Shown: positions 9,485 to 18,358, counted from the first letter of the stretch. The stretch is 64,000 nucleotides of DNA from Paraburkholderia fungorum (GCF_902833645.1 NZ_CADFGE010000007.1:124001-188000), one strand, 5' to 3'. Numbers and translations: made by a program. Notes: generated by a model from the sequence alone, not told the origin.

Positions 9485-9577
9485 GTCAATTTGCGCCTGG
9501 TCTCGCGGTATCATGTCGACTTCACAAGTTCGGCTCGGCGGCCGCAGGGGCGGCCGCCAGGCCGGCAAGAGGATCGC

Positions 9578-10111
9578 ATGGGAAAACGAATCGACGGGCA
9601 GGCGGTGGTGGCATTCATCGTCCTGGCTGCCAGCAGCGCGCTGTTATGCGGCTGCAGCACATTCCTGAGACCACAGGAAAAGCGCGCCGACGCGCAGTTG
9701 CTGCCCACCGTGGGCAATCAGGCGCGCGGCCTCGTAACGTTCATCGAGCGCTCGGACGGCGTGCAGGTCACCTACAACCTTGCGGGCTTGCCGCCCAACA
9801 GCGACCACGCCTTGCAAGTGCACGAGCGCGGCGACTGCAATGCTGCCGACGGTTCCAGCGCCGGCCCGGTGTTCTCGCCGGCAGCCGAGCGTCTGAAGGC
9901 AGGCGCCCGGGTCGAAGGCGATCTCGGCAACATCCACGCGGACGCAAACGGCGTGGCCACCGGTTTTATTGTGGCGCCGGACGTGTCGCTCGACGGTATT
10001 CGCTCCGTGCTGCAACGGGCCGTCCTGTTGCATCACGACGCGACCGACCCCTATGCGTATCCGCAGCATGGTGCAGGCCCCGCGCTTGCATGCGGATTGA
10101 TTCGCCAGTGA
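9578..10111 (+). CDS. SodC-like (Cu/Zn superoxide dismutase fold) lipoprotein lacking most metal ligands
   Basis: A 177-residue protein with a signal peptide and likely lipobox (LCGC, about residue 26), then a Cu/Zn superoxide dismutase-type domain (VHERGDC, DGSSAG, GDLGNI, ACGLI). In true SodC the motif HxH binds copper; here it is Gln80-x-His82. The bridging His of GGHF is Val98. The zinc-loop histidines are absent and only the GDL aspartate remains; His152 matches the last copper ligand. Catalysis as a dismutase is therefore doubtful; a binding or structural role is possible. ATG at 9578 has AGAGG upstream; longer in-frame starts would spoil the signal peptide. Confidence 0.8.
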   Translation: MGKRIDGQAVVAFIVLAASSALLCGCSTFLRPQEKRADAQLLPTVGNQARGLVTFIERSDGVQVTYNLAGLPPNSDHALQVHERGDCNAADGSSAGPVFSPAAERLKAGARVEGDLGNIHADANGVATGFIVAPDVSLDGIRSVLQRAVLLHHDATDPYAYPQHGAGPALACGLIRQ

Positions 10112-10186
10112 AGGCCGCGCCTGCGGTGCTCGGACCGCATCCGTAGCGGCAACTTCGCGATCGCGTAAAATAAGCGCCTTTCGTTC

Positions 10187-10290
10187 GGGGCGCGTAGTTG
10201 GGGGCGCCTAGCCCGGGGCGCGTAGCCGGGGCGCCTAACCCGGGGCACGTAGCCGGAAGGCACCTGGCCCGGAGCGCTAAGCCGGGGGCG
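10187..10290. repeat. Degenerate 13-16-bp GC-rich tandem repeat upstream of dcd
   Basis: About seven units of the form GGGGCGCSTAGCCC, for example 10187-10200, 10201-10214, 10215-10227, 10228-10241 and 10242-10254, then more diverged copies to 10290. Alternate units read CGCGTAG and CGCCTAG, so the real period may be a double unit of 27-28 bp. It ends about 95 bases before the dcd start and would lie in or next to its promoter/leader. Confidence 0.8.
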
Positions 10291-10384
10291 TCCAAGCCCA
10301 CGGCGCCGGCCCGGAACTTACTCCGGGTGCTATCCGTCACACCCCCGTCACACATCTGTCACTCAAGTCGAGCAGCGTTCACCT

Positions 10385-10954
10385 ATGACTATCAAATCCG
10401 ACAAGTGGATCCGGCGCATGGCCGAGTCGCACAATATGATCGAGCCGTTCGCGCCAGATCAGGTCCGCGTTTCCGAAGACGGTCGGAAGATTGTCAGCTA
10501 CGGCACCTCGAGCTACGGCTACGACATCCGCTGCGCCGACGAATTCAAGATCTTCACCAATATCAACTCGACCATCGTCGACCCGAAGAATTTTGACGAG
10601 AAATCGTTTGTCGACTTTAAGGGCGACGTCTGCATCATCCCGCCGAATTCGTTCGCGCTGGCCCGCACCGTCGAGTATTTCCGTATTCCGCGCAGCGTCC
10701 TGACCGTGTGTCTGGGCAAATCCACGTATGCGCGTTGCGGGATCATCGTCAACGTGACGCCGTTCGAGCCGGAATGGGAAGGCCACGTTACGCTCGAATT
10801 CTCGAATACGACACCTTTGCCTGCGAAAATCTACGCGAACGAAGGCGTTGCTCAAGTGCTGTTTTTCGAAAGCGACGAAATTTGTGAGACGTCGTACGCG
10901 GATCGCGGCGGCAAATATCAAGGTCAGCACGGCGTCACGTTGCCCAAGACGTGA
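10385..10954 (+). CDS. dcd: dCTP deaminase
   Basis: A 189-residue enzyme converting dCTP to dUTP, feeding thymidylate synthesis. It shows the family motifs: the KSTYARCGI segment with the phosphate-binding Ser/Arg, the catalytic glutamate in GHVTLEFSN, and the C-terminal GKYQGQHGVTLPKT tail that closes over the active site. Length is standard. It precedes the amino-acid decarboxylase, from which a terminator-like hairpin separates it. Confidence 0.95.
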   Translation: MTIKSDKWIRRMAESHNMIEPFAPDQVRVSEDGRKIVSYGTSSYGYDIRCADEFKIFTNINSTIVDPKNFDEKSFVDFKGDVCIIPPNSFALARTVEYFRIPRSVLTVCLGKSTYARCGIIVNVTPFEPEWEGHVTLEFSNTTPLPAKIYANEGVAQVLFFESDEICETSYADRGGKYQGQHGVTLPKT

Positions 10955-10989
10955 CGGCGGCAGCGCACTGACCCACCAGCTACTCGGGT

Positions 10990-11026
10990 GACCGCTGCTT
11001 AGTCGAATGCAGCGGTCGTTCTTTTT
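10990..11026 (+). terminator. Terminator-like hairpin directly before the decarboxylase ribosome site
   Basis: GACCGCTGC (10990-10998) pairs with GCAGCGGTC (11009-11017) around a 10-base loop, followed by GTTCTTTTT. The T run abuts the GGAG ribosome site (11027-11030) of the next gene, so it may act both as dcd terminator and as a control point for the decarboxylase. Confidence 0.75.
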
Positions 11027-11038
11027 GGAGAATCGCCC

Positions 11039-13324
11039 ATGAAGTTTCGTTTTCCCGTCGTCATCATCGACGAAGATTTTCGCTCCGAGAACATCTCGGG
11101 TTCCGGCATCCGGGCTTTGGCCGAAGCTATCGAGAAAGAAGGCGCGGAAGTGCTCGGGTTGACGAGCTACGGCGACCTGACTTCGTTCGCCCAGCAATCG
11201 AGCCGTGCGTCGTGCTTCATCCTGTCGATCGACGACGACGAACTGCTGCCGTACGTCGACAACGTCGTGGTGGAAGGCGAGACGCCGGAACTGGCGGCCG
11301 CGATCGTCGCCTTGCGTGCGTTCGTGACTGAAGTGCGCCGCCGCAACGCTGACATTCCGATCTTCCTGTACGGCGAAACGCGCACCTCGCGCCATCTGCC
11401 GAACGACATCCTGCGCGAACTGCATGGTTTCATCCACATGTTCGAGGACACGCCGGAGTTCGTCGCGCGCCACATCATCCGCGAGACCAAGGTGTATCTG
11501 GATTCGCTCGCGCCGCCGTTCTTCAAGGAACTGGTGCAGTACGCGGACGAAGGCTCTTACTCCTGGCATTGCCCGGGGCACTCGGGCGGCGTCGCGTTCC
11601 TGAAGAGCCCGCTCGGCCAGATGTTCCACCAGTTCTTCGGCGAGAACATGCTGCGCGCCGACGTCTGCAATGCCGTCGACGAACTCGGCCAGCTGCTCGA
11701 CCACACGGGGCCGGTGGCCGCTTCCGAGCGCAATGCCGCGCGCATTTTCAGCGCCGACCACGTGTTCTTCGTGACCAACGGCACCTCGACTTCGAACAAG
11801 ATCGTCTGGCACGGCACGGTGGCGCCGGGCGACATCGTGCTGGTGGACCGCAACTGCCACAAGTCGATTCTGCACGCGATCACGATGACCGGCGCGATTC
11901 CGGTGTTCCTCACGCCGACGCGAAACAACTTCGGCATCATCGGCCCGATTCCGCGCAGCGAATTCGAGCCGGAAAACATCAAGAAGAAGATCCTCGCGAA
12001 TCCGTTCGCGCGCGAAGCGCTGGCGAAGAATCCGGATCTGAAGCCGCGCATCCTGACCATCACGCAGAGCACCTACGACGGTGTGATCTACAACGTCGAG
12101 ATGATCAAGGAAATGCTCGGCGATTGGCTCGACACGCTGCACTTCGACGAAGCGTGGTTGCCGCATGCGGAATTCCACGAGTTCTATCAGGACATGCACG
12201 CGATCGGCGCGGGCCGCCCGCGCATCGGCGCGCTGGTGTTCGCGACGCACTCCACGCACAAATTGCTGGCCGGTATTTCGCAGGCTTCGCAGATCGTCGT
12301 GCAGGATTCGAAGAACAGCCGCTTCGACAAGCATCGCTTCAACGAAGCGTATCTGATGCATACCTCCACCAGCCCGCAGTACGCGATCATCGCCTCGTGC
12401 GACGTGGCCGCGGCCATGATGGAAGCGCCGGGCGGCACGGCGCTCGTGGAAGAATCGATTGCCGAGGCGCTCGACTTCCGCCGCGCGATGAGCAAGGTCG
12501 ACGACGAATACGGCGACGACTGGTTCTTCAAGGTGTGGGGTCCGGACCAGTTCGCCGAAGAAGGTATCGGCTCGCGCGAAGACTGGATGCTGCGCCCGGA
12601 CGACGCGTGGCACGGCTTTGGCCCGCTCGCCGAAGGCTTCAACATGCTCGACCCGATCAAGGCGACTATCGTTACGCCGGGTCTGGATATGGACGGCGGC
12701 TTTGGCGAGACGGGTATTCCGGCTGCGATCGTTACGAAGTACCTGGCCGAGCACGGCATCATTGTCGAGAAGACCGGGCTGTATTCGTTCTTCATCATGT
12801 TCACGATCGGCATCACCAAGGGCCGTTGGAACTCGATGGTCACCGAACTGCAGCAGTTCAAGGACGATTACGACAACAATCAGCCGCTGTGGCGCGTGTT
12901 GCCGGAGTTCGTCTCGCATCATCCGATGTACGAGCGTGTGGGTTTGCGCGATCTGTGCCAGCAGATTCACAGCGTTTACCGCGCGAACGACATTGCGCGC
13001 CTGACGACCGAGATGTACCTGTCGAGCATGGAACCGGCCATGAAGCCTTCGGACGCATTTGCGAAGCTCGCGCACCGCGAGGTCGACCGGGTACCGATCG
13101 ACGAACTCGAGGGCCGCGTCACGTCGATCCTGTTGACGCCGTATCCGCCGGGCATTCCGCTGCTGATTCCGGGCGAGCGCTTCAACAAGACCATCGTCAA
13201 TTATTTGCGTTTCGCGCGCGAGTTCAACGAGCGCTTCCCGGGTTTCCACACGGATATCCACGGGCTGGTCGGCGAAACCATCAACGGGCGCATCGAATAC
13301 TTCGTCGATTGCGTGCGCGCCTGA
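11039..13324 (+). CDS. Arginine/lysine/ornithine decarboxylase (fold type I, large form)
   Basis: A 761-residue PLP enzyme of the acid-inducible/biosynthetic Orn/Lys/Arg decarboxylase family. It has the N-terminal response-regulator-like wing domain (about residues 1-130), the PLP core with the cofactor Lys in HSTHKLLAG (about residue 406) and DEAWLPHAEF ahead of it, and the C-terminal domain (TPYPPGIPLLIPGE). It makes a polyamine or diamine from a basic amino acid and consumes a proton. Which substrate cannot be fixed from sequence by eye. It follows dcd, with a hairpin just before its start. Confidence 0.9.
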   Translation: MKFRFPVVIIDEDFRSENISGSGIRALAEAIEKEGAEVLGLTSYGDLTSFAQQSSRASCFILSIDDDELLPYVDNVVVEGETPELAAAIVALRAFVTEVRRRNADIPIFLYGETRTSRHLPNDILRELHGFIHMFEDTPEFVARHIIRETKVYLDSLAPPFFKELVQYADEGSYSWHCPGHSGGVAFLKSPLGQMFHQFFGENMLRADVCNAVDELGQLLDHTGPVAASERNAARIFSADHVFFVTNGTSTSNKIVWHGTVAPGDIVLVDRNCHKSILHAITMTGAIPVFLTPTRNNFGIIGPIPRSEFEPENIKKKILANPFAREALAKNPDLKPRILTITQSTYDGVIYNVEMIKEMLGDWLDTLHFDEAWLPHAEFHEFYQDMHAIGAGRPRIGALVFATHSTHKLLAGISQASQIVVQDSKNSRFDKHRFNEAYLMHTSTSPQYAIIASCDVAAAMMEAPGGTALVEESIAEALDFRRAMSKVDDEYGDDWFFKVWGPDQFAEEGIGSREDWMLRPDDAWHGFGPLAEGFNMLDPIKATIVTPGLDMDGGFGETGIPAAIVTKYLAEHGIIVEKTGLYSFFIMFTIGITKGRWNSMVTELQQFKDDYDNNQPLWRVLPEFVSHHPMYERVGLRDLCQQIHSVYRANDIARLTTEMYLSSMEPAMKPSDAFAKLAHREVDRVPIDELEGRVTSILLTPYPPGIPLLIPGERFNKTIVNYLRFAREFNERFPGFHTDIHGLVGETINGRIEYFVDCVRA

Positions 13325-13326
13325 CG

Positions 13327-14094
13327 ATGCGGGTAGTGCAGTCCCTGCTGGGCGCTGGCGGCTGGCGGCGCGCGTTTGGCGCGCTGGCCCCGGCAAAGCC
13401 GGCGATCTGGGCAATGGTGCTCGGTGCGGCGCTTGCGGCGACGCTCGGCGTGACGCCTGCGACGGCGCATGCCGAAGTGGCCGCCGCCGACCCGATCGAC
13501 GCGTCGATGCGCGCGTGTCTGGCGCGCAGCGACATGTCGTCGACGGTGGGGCAGGTGCAGTGTATGGACAACGCGCGAATCGGCTGGAAAGCCGCGTTGG
13601 ACGGCGCGTGGCAGCAGCTTGAAGCGAAGTTGCCGCGGGCCCGGCGCAAGCAGTGGGAGAAGAGTCAGGCGAGCTGGGAGGCCTCGCGCGAGGTCGAGAA
13701 GCAGTTGCTTGCCGCCGTGTTCGCGACGACGCACGGCTCGATGTACGTGCTGGCCGAAGCCGATATGCAGTTGCAACCGGTGCGTGATCGCGCGCTTGCG
13801 CTGCGCAGCGCCATGGCCAGGATCAACGCCGGCGGGGACGCGCCGCGTCGTCCGCGCGCCTGTAATGCGGACGCGCAATGCGAGCACGCGATGTTCGATC
13901 TGAACCGCTATTACCGCCGCTTGCAGACGAAGATGCCGACGCGTTCGCGTCCGACGCTGGTACGCGCACAAAAGGCCTGGACCGCGTATCTCAACGCGAC
14001 CACGCCGTTGGTCGACGAGCGTGGGCGCATCGATATCATCGGCGCCCGGGTGGCCACGCTCAAACGTTTATCCGAAACCGTTGGCAACGACTGA
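13327..14094 (+). CDS. LprI/DUF1311-family periplasmic protein
   Basis: A 255-residue secreted protein: an N-terminal hydrophobic segment with Ala-rich cleavage region (about residues 25-50), then an LprI-type domain recognised by the Cys-containing N-part and the W...W..S pattern (RKQWEKSQASWEASREVE). A second, shorter copy follows (about 185-235: CEHAMFDLNRYYRRLQTKMP.., QKAWTAYLNAT). LprI of Mycobacterium inhibits lysozyme, but that role is not general for the family. The ATG begins two bases after the decarboxylase stop, suggesting co-transcription. Confidence 0.7.
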   Translation: MRVVQSLLGAGGWRRAFGALAPAKPAIWAMVLGAALAATLGVTPATAHAEVAAADPIDASMRACLARSDMSSTVGQVQCMDNARIGWKAALDGAWQQLEAKLPRARRKQWEKSQASWEASREVEKQLLAAVFATTHGSMYVLAEADMQLQPVRDRALALRSAMARINAGGDAPRRPRACNADAQCEHAMFDLNRYYRRLQTKMPTRSRPTLVRAQKAWTAYLNATTPLVDERGRIDIIGARVATLKRLSETVGND

Positions 14095-14105
14095 GCGCTC
14101 GCGGC

Positions 14106-15032
14106 TTAGGTGAGCACGTAGGTTTCGGCTTGCGGCTTCGGCTGCGCAAGTGCCGGTTCCCCTAGCAGGTCGCGCATCGCGTCTTCGATACCGAGCGACA
14201 TGGTTTCGAGCGCGAGATCGTTGTCGTCGATGCCGAAGGGCTCTTCGATCTGCGAGGCGATCGCTTCGTGCGCCATGAAGGTGTACGCGACGAACACCGA
14301 GAAGACCGGCGTGAAGATGCCGATGCTGTCGACCAGTCCGAACGGCAGGGACGCGCAGAAGAAATACACCGTGCGGTGAATCATCACCGAGTAGGCGAAA
14401 GGCAGCGGCGTCGAGGCGATGCGCTCGCAACCGCCGATCACATCCGACAGACCATTCAGATTTCGATCGAAGGCGAGCACCGCCATTGGATCGAGCGCGC
14501 CTGTTTGGGCGTGGCGTTGCACCCATTCGCCGAGAAACAGCAGGAGTGTCGTTGGTTTGTAGCGCGACTGCATGACGCGGTCGAGAAGCGCTTTGGGCAG
14601 ACGTGCCGCGAGATCTTCACGCGGGTCGCTTTTGCGGAGTTGATGACGCAGTGCATGGGGGAGGGCGCCTAGAGCGGCGATGAACTCTCTGATGTCCTCT
14701 TTGGGCAGCGGTTTGTTTTGCAGCGTGAGCGCCTGGCGGGTGAGCGAGCGGGAATCGTTCAGCAACTGGCCCCAGAGCTTGCGGGCTTCCCACCAGCGGT
14801 CGTAGCTGGCGTTATTGCGGAAGCCTAGAAAGACGGCTAACGCTATGCCTATGAGCGAGAACGGGGCGGTGGTGTTGAGATTTAACGTGACCGGCAGCAG
14901 GTGGTCGTGGGCGGCCACGGCGACGATCGAAATGCAGAAAATCAGCGATAGCCGCGGGAGGAGTCGCGGGAGGACGGAGCCTCGCCAGGCCAGCAGCATG
15001 CGGAACCAATGGAGATGGGGGCGGATGATCAT
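14106..15032 (-). CDS. Bestrophin-like (UPF0187/YneE) anion channel family protein
   Basis: A 308-residue membrane protein matching the bestrophin/UPF0187 family, whose bacterial members form pentameric ion channels. Four hydrophobic segments can be seen (about residues 24-43, 54-72, 215-235, 238-258). The conserved FLGFRNNASYDRWWEAR signature follows the second, and the C-terminal EPFGIDDNDLALE stretch is also typical. It converges on the LprI-like gene with an 11-base gap. Upstream lies the palindromic element at 15113-15648. Confidence 0.87.
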   Translation of the reverse strand: MIIRPHLHWFRMLLAWRGSVLPRLLPRLSLIFCISIVAVAAHDHLLPVTLNLNTTAPFSLIGIALAVFLGFRNNASYDRWWEARKLWGQLLNDSRSLTRQALTLQNKPLPKEDIREFIAALGALPHALRHQLRKSDPREDLAARLPKALLDRVMQSRYKPTTLLLFLGEWVQRHAQTGALDPMAVLAFDRNLNGLSDVIGGCERIASTPLPFAYSVMIHRTVYFFCASLPFGLVDSIGIFTPVFSVFVAYTFMAHEAIASQIEEPFGIDDNDLALETMSLGIEDAMRDLLGEPALAQPKPQAETYVLT

Positions 15033-15112
15033 CGGAGTTTTGGGGCAGGGGGTTTTTTTGCCTTCGGCGAGAGTGGGCTTATTATCGCTTTTTTGGTTGA
15101 GGGGGCTTTGGC

Positions 15113-15648
15113 GCTTTGGCCTTTCCTTGAATTGTTAGTGGTCTATTAGCGTTGCCCCTGTGCGGGGCGGCACTTACTTTCTTTGCCGCCGCAAAGAAAG
15201 ATAAGCAAAGAAAGCGGCTCACCCCGCCAGCTCATAAGTGGGTCCCCCGCACAGACGCGGTAGTGGTGCATCTGGAATCAGCGCCCCCGCACACTCCACG
15301 CTAGTGACAAAGCACTCATCAGCTCCCACTCCGCACTACGTGCGTCGCGGATGGGTCTGCCTGGGAAACCTGGCTGATGCTTTGCATGACTGATCGTTTT
15401 TTTGGAGCGGGGTATCGGCGCGCGCAGCGCCGCCGGAGGTATGACTGCCTTGTCACTGAGGCGGAGTGTGCGGGAACACGGATTCCAGATGCACCACTAC
15501 CGCGGCTGTGCGGGGGACCCACTTATGAGCTGGCGGTGTGAGCCGCTTTCTTTTGCCTACTTTTCTTTGCGGCAGGCAAAGAAAAGTAGGTGCCGCCCCG
15601 CACAGGGGCAACGCTAATAGACCACTAACAAAGCAAGGAAAGGCCAAA
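15113..15648. repeat. Long palindromic intergenic element (~200-bp inverted arms)
   Basis: The left arm (about 15113-15311) is an imperfect reverse complement of the right arm (about 15450-15648). Outer ends carry TTAGTGGTCTATTAGCGTTG and its complement; both arms share the GTGCGGGGCGGCAC core, GGGTCCCCCGCACAG and GTAGTGGTGCATCTGGAAT. The right arm also contains its own perfect 15-bp hairpin (15556-15570 with 15576-15590). There is no transposase. I recall very similar repeats scattered through Paraburkholderia genomes, which would make this a non-autonomous or REP/BIME-like element; that recollection is not checked. Confidence 0.85.
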
Positions 15649-15741
15649 AGACCAAAAGACCAACACCAAACAAACCACGAACCCTGCAAGGAAGGACCAA
15701 AAAGCCAGATCGACAACAAACCCGCCGAGCAGGCCCTTCCC

Positions 15742-17658
15742 TTAATCCCGCGCAGAAGACGCAGCTCCATGACTTAACCAGTCAAGCACAGCAGTAGCAT
15801 CATCATCCGCACCCTGTCGCGCCTTAGCGACCGTCTCAGCCACATCCTCGCTAGGCATAGCACGCCGAATCGCGACCCCCACCGCAAGAATATCAATCAT
15901 CACCAGATGCAGGATCCGCGAAATCATCGACAACTGCGACTCGCGAATCTCAATGTGATCGGTCTCCAAAGCGACGGTAGCCCGCTTGGCCAGCGGCGTA
16001 TTGCTCGACGTAATGGCAATCACCTTGGCCCCCGCCTGCATGGCGACATCCAGCACACGCAGCAGCTCCGGCGCACGCCCCGACTTCGACACGGCAACGA
16101 TCACATCGCCCTTGCCAAGCAACGCAGCAGACGCCGCCTGCATGTACAGATCGCCGTAAGCAATCGTCGGAATGCCAAACCGGAAGAACTTGTAATGCGC
16201 ATCCTGCGCGACAATGTTCGAATTGCCGAGCCCGTAAAACTCGATCCGCCGCGCACCGTTCAATAGATCGATGGCTCGCTCGACCTGGTCGAAATTCAAA
16301 TGCTCGCGCAACTGCAGAATCGCGGACACGGTGTTATCGAGCACCTTCGCGCCGAAGTCCGTCGCGGTATCGCCCAGATGCACCTGGCTGTGACTCACCG
16401 GAATCGTGCCAGTCAAACCCGTCGCCAGTTTCAGCTTGAAGTCCGACAAGCCCTGGCAACCTAGCGAACGGCAGAAGCGGATCACCGTCGGCTGGCTCAC
16501 GTCGGCCTTGCGCGCAATGTCCACGATCGGATCATTGATGATCGAGCGCGGATGATTCAACGCCAGGTCGGCCACACGGCGCTCGGCCGGCGTCAACGCA
16601 TCGCGCATCTGGCGAATCCGCTCGAACACGGCCGATGAACTGCCGCCCGCGCGGTTCGACAACTGCTCCGCGAGAATCGCCGACACGCCCAGAAACGCCG
16701 GATATTCAGCGGTAATCACGTAGGTCGGCACGTTCTGCAAATAGGCCTCGAAGCGACCCTTCGCCTCGAAGCGCTTGCGAAACGACGAACGCGCGAAAAA
16801 TTCGCCTAGCCGCGGCACCACGCCGCCGCCAATGTAGATGCCGCCTAGTGCGCCGAGCGTCACCGCGATATTGCCCGCGAAGGTGCCGAGAATCCCGCAG
16901 AACACATCGACGGATTCGGCCGCGAGCGGCTCGCCGTCCAGCGCGCGTTTGACGATCTCGATCGTGTCGACGTTCGCCGCCACGCGTTTCTTGTCGCGGC
17001 CCGCCAGCGCACGATAGATCACTTCGATGCCGGGGCCCGCCGCCACACGCTCGAACGAAACGTGCGACCACTTCTTGCGTGCGTACTGCAGCACGATGTC
17101 TTCGCGCTCGTCGGCCGGCGCGAAGGTGGCGTGGCCGCCTTCACTGCCAAGCGCGATCCAGCGGTCGTCGGCCGGAATCAGACCGGACACGCCCATGCCG
17201 GTGCCCGGGCCGAGCAGGCCAATCACGCTGTTCGGGCGGCGCGCGCCGCCGCCTACCTGCACGCGCTGCGTGTCGGTCAGGCCCGGCAGCGCCATGGCCA
17301 GCGCGGTGAAGTCATTCACCACCAGCAGCGTATCGAAGCCGAGCGTGCGGCGCGTGGCTTCGATCGAAAAGCTCCAGTCGTGATTGGTCATCCTGACCTG
17401 ATCGCCGTCGACAGGATTCGCAATCGCAATCGCCGCATGATTCACGCGGCCGATCCTGGTGTCCTTCAGATACTTCTTGATGACTTCGGCAACGCCCGGA
17501 TAGTCGGCGCACGGATAGACCTGCACCGACGTAATCTCGCCGGGCCCGGTTTCGAGCGCGAAGCGCGCGTTGGTGCCGCCGATGTCGGCGAGCAGCCTCG
17601 GTCCGTCGGCGTGCTGGCCCGCGCCCGGAACAGCCTTAGTTTGCACACCAGTAGACAT
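15742..17658 (-). CDS. glk: Glucokinase fused to HexR-type (RpiR family) transcriptional regulator
   Basis: A 638-residue two-part protein. Residues about 1-335 are a ROK-distinct bacterial glucokinase (ATP site DIGGTNARFALE, then LLGPGTGMGVSGL, GGHATFAP and GGIYIGGGV), making glucose 6-phosphate. Residues about 345-420 form an RpiR/HexR helix-turn-helix (SQPTVIRFCRSLG, SDFKLKLA) and about 460-600 a SIS sugar-phosphate sensor (FYGLGNSNIVAQDA, SKSGRAPELL). HexR represses zwf and related genes and is released by KDPG. The start overlaps the end of pgl by 23 bases, implying translational coupling. A matching operator lies upstream of zwf. Confidence 0.93.
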   Translation of the reverse strand: MSTGVQTKAVPGAGQHADGPRLLADIGGTNARFALETGPGEITSVQVYPCADYPGVAEVIKKYLKDTRIGRVNHAAIAIANPVDGDQVRMTNHDWSFSIEATRRTLGFDTLLVVNDFTALAMALPGLTDTQRVQVGGGARRPNSVIGLLGPGTGMGVSGLIPADDRWIALGSEGGHATFAPADEREDIVLQYARKKWSHVSFERVAAGPGIEVIYRALAGRDKKRVAANVDTIEIVKRALDGEPLAAESVDVFCGILGTFAGNIAVTLGALGGIYIGGGVVPRLGEFFARSSFRKRFEAKGRFEAYLQNVPTYVITAEYPAFLGVSAILAEQLSNRAGGSSSAVFERIRQMRDALTPAERRVADLALNHPRSIINDPIVDIARKADVSQPTVIRFCRSLGCQGLSDFKLKLATGLTGTIPVSHSQVHLGDTATDFGAKVLDNTVSAILQLREHLNFDQVERAIDLLNGARRIEFYGLGNSNIVAQDAHYKFFRFGIPTIAYGDLYMQAASAALLGKGDVIVAVSKSGRAPELLRVLDVAMQAGAKVIAITSSNTPLAKRATVALETDHIEIRESQLSMISRILHLVMIDILAVGVAIRRAMPSEDVAETVAKARQGADDDATAVLDWLSHGAASSARD

Positions 17659-18358
17659 CGAGTCTCACTCCCTTGTCGTTTGCCAACTGCGAGATGGCAT
17701 TTTTTTGTAGCGAAGCGGCGGCGGCATTCAGCACGTCCATCTTGCGCGGTCCTGCGATCAGCAAAAACAGATGCTTCACTTCTTTCAGCGCGGAGAGCGA
17801 CCAGCTCACCCGCGCATGCGGCGCGCTGCCGGGATGCACGGCCACAAAGCGCTCGGGCGTGGTGATCGCGTGGTCCCATTCGGGCGCATCGGCGAAAATC
17901 GACGCGGTGTGGCCGTCTTCGCCCATGCCGAGAATCGCGACGTCCGGCACGGCGCTAAAGCGCGAGTCGGCGTTCAGCGCGGCAACGTGCGCGTTCAGGT
18001 CCTGCGCCGTATCCACCAGCGGCCAGAAAGCGGCGTCTTTCGCGGCGTTCTGCAACAGCGTGTCGTGCACGAGTTGCGAATTGCTCGCGCTGTCCGTTTC
18101 CGGCACCCAGCGGTCGTCGACCAGCGTCACGGCAATGCGCGCCCAGTCGAAGGGTTGCGTGGACAACGTCTGCAGGAACGGACGCGGACTGGTACCGCCG
18201 GACACTGCAAGCATTGCCGGGCGCGTGCCAGGATGTGGCGCGCCTGCTGCGGCTGTGGCCGCCTGTGCGGCGAGCGACGCATGTAACGCGTCGCCAACCG
18301 CCTTCGCCAACGCGTCGGATTGGGCGCGTTGATCGTCGAAAGCGTGAAGCTCGATCAC
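17636..18358 (-). CDS. pgl: 6-phosphogluconolactonase
   Basis: A 240-residue SOL/DevB-type lactonase hydrolysing 6-phosphogluconolactone, the step after Zwf. It shows the family signatures MLAVSGGTSPRPFL, TLVDDRWVPETDSASN and ILGMGEDGHTASIF. The open frame reaches 18427, but GGAGGAG stands just before the GTG at 18358, and VIELHAFDD is a normal N-terminus, so I chose GTG. It sits between zwf (202-base gap) and glk (23-base overlap). Confidence 0.93.
   Translation of the reverse strand: MIELHAFDDQRAQSDALAKAVGDALHASLAAQAATAAAGAPHPGTRPAMLAVSGGTSPRPFLQTLSTQPFDWARIAVTLVDDRWVPETDSASNSQLVHDTLLQNAAKDAAFWPLVDTAQDLNAHVAALNADSRFSAVPDVAILGMGEDGHTASIFADAPEWDHAITTPERFVAVHPGSAPHARVSWSLSALKEVKHLFLLIAGPRKMDVLNAAAASLQKNAISQLANDKGVRLDVYWCAN

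Noticed and set aside
10379..13414. 1011-residue open frame on the minus strand opposite dcd and the decarboxylase
   Set aside because: It is Arg/His/Val-rich shadow sequence caused by high GC third positions of the real plus-strand genes, which have clear family motifs.
11569..14094. 841-residue plus-strand open frame
   Set aside because: Only its last 255 codons (from 13327) are a real protein; the rest is the +1 shadow of the decarboxylase.
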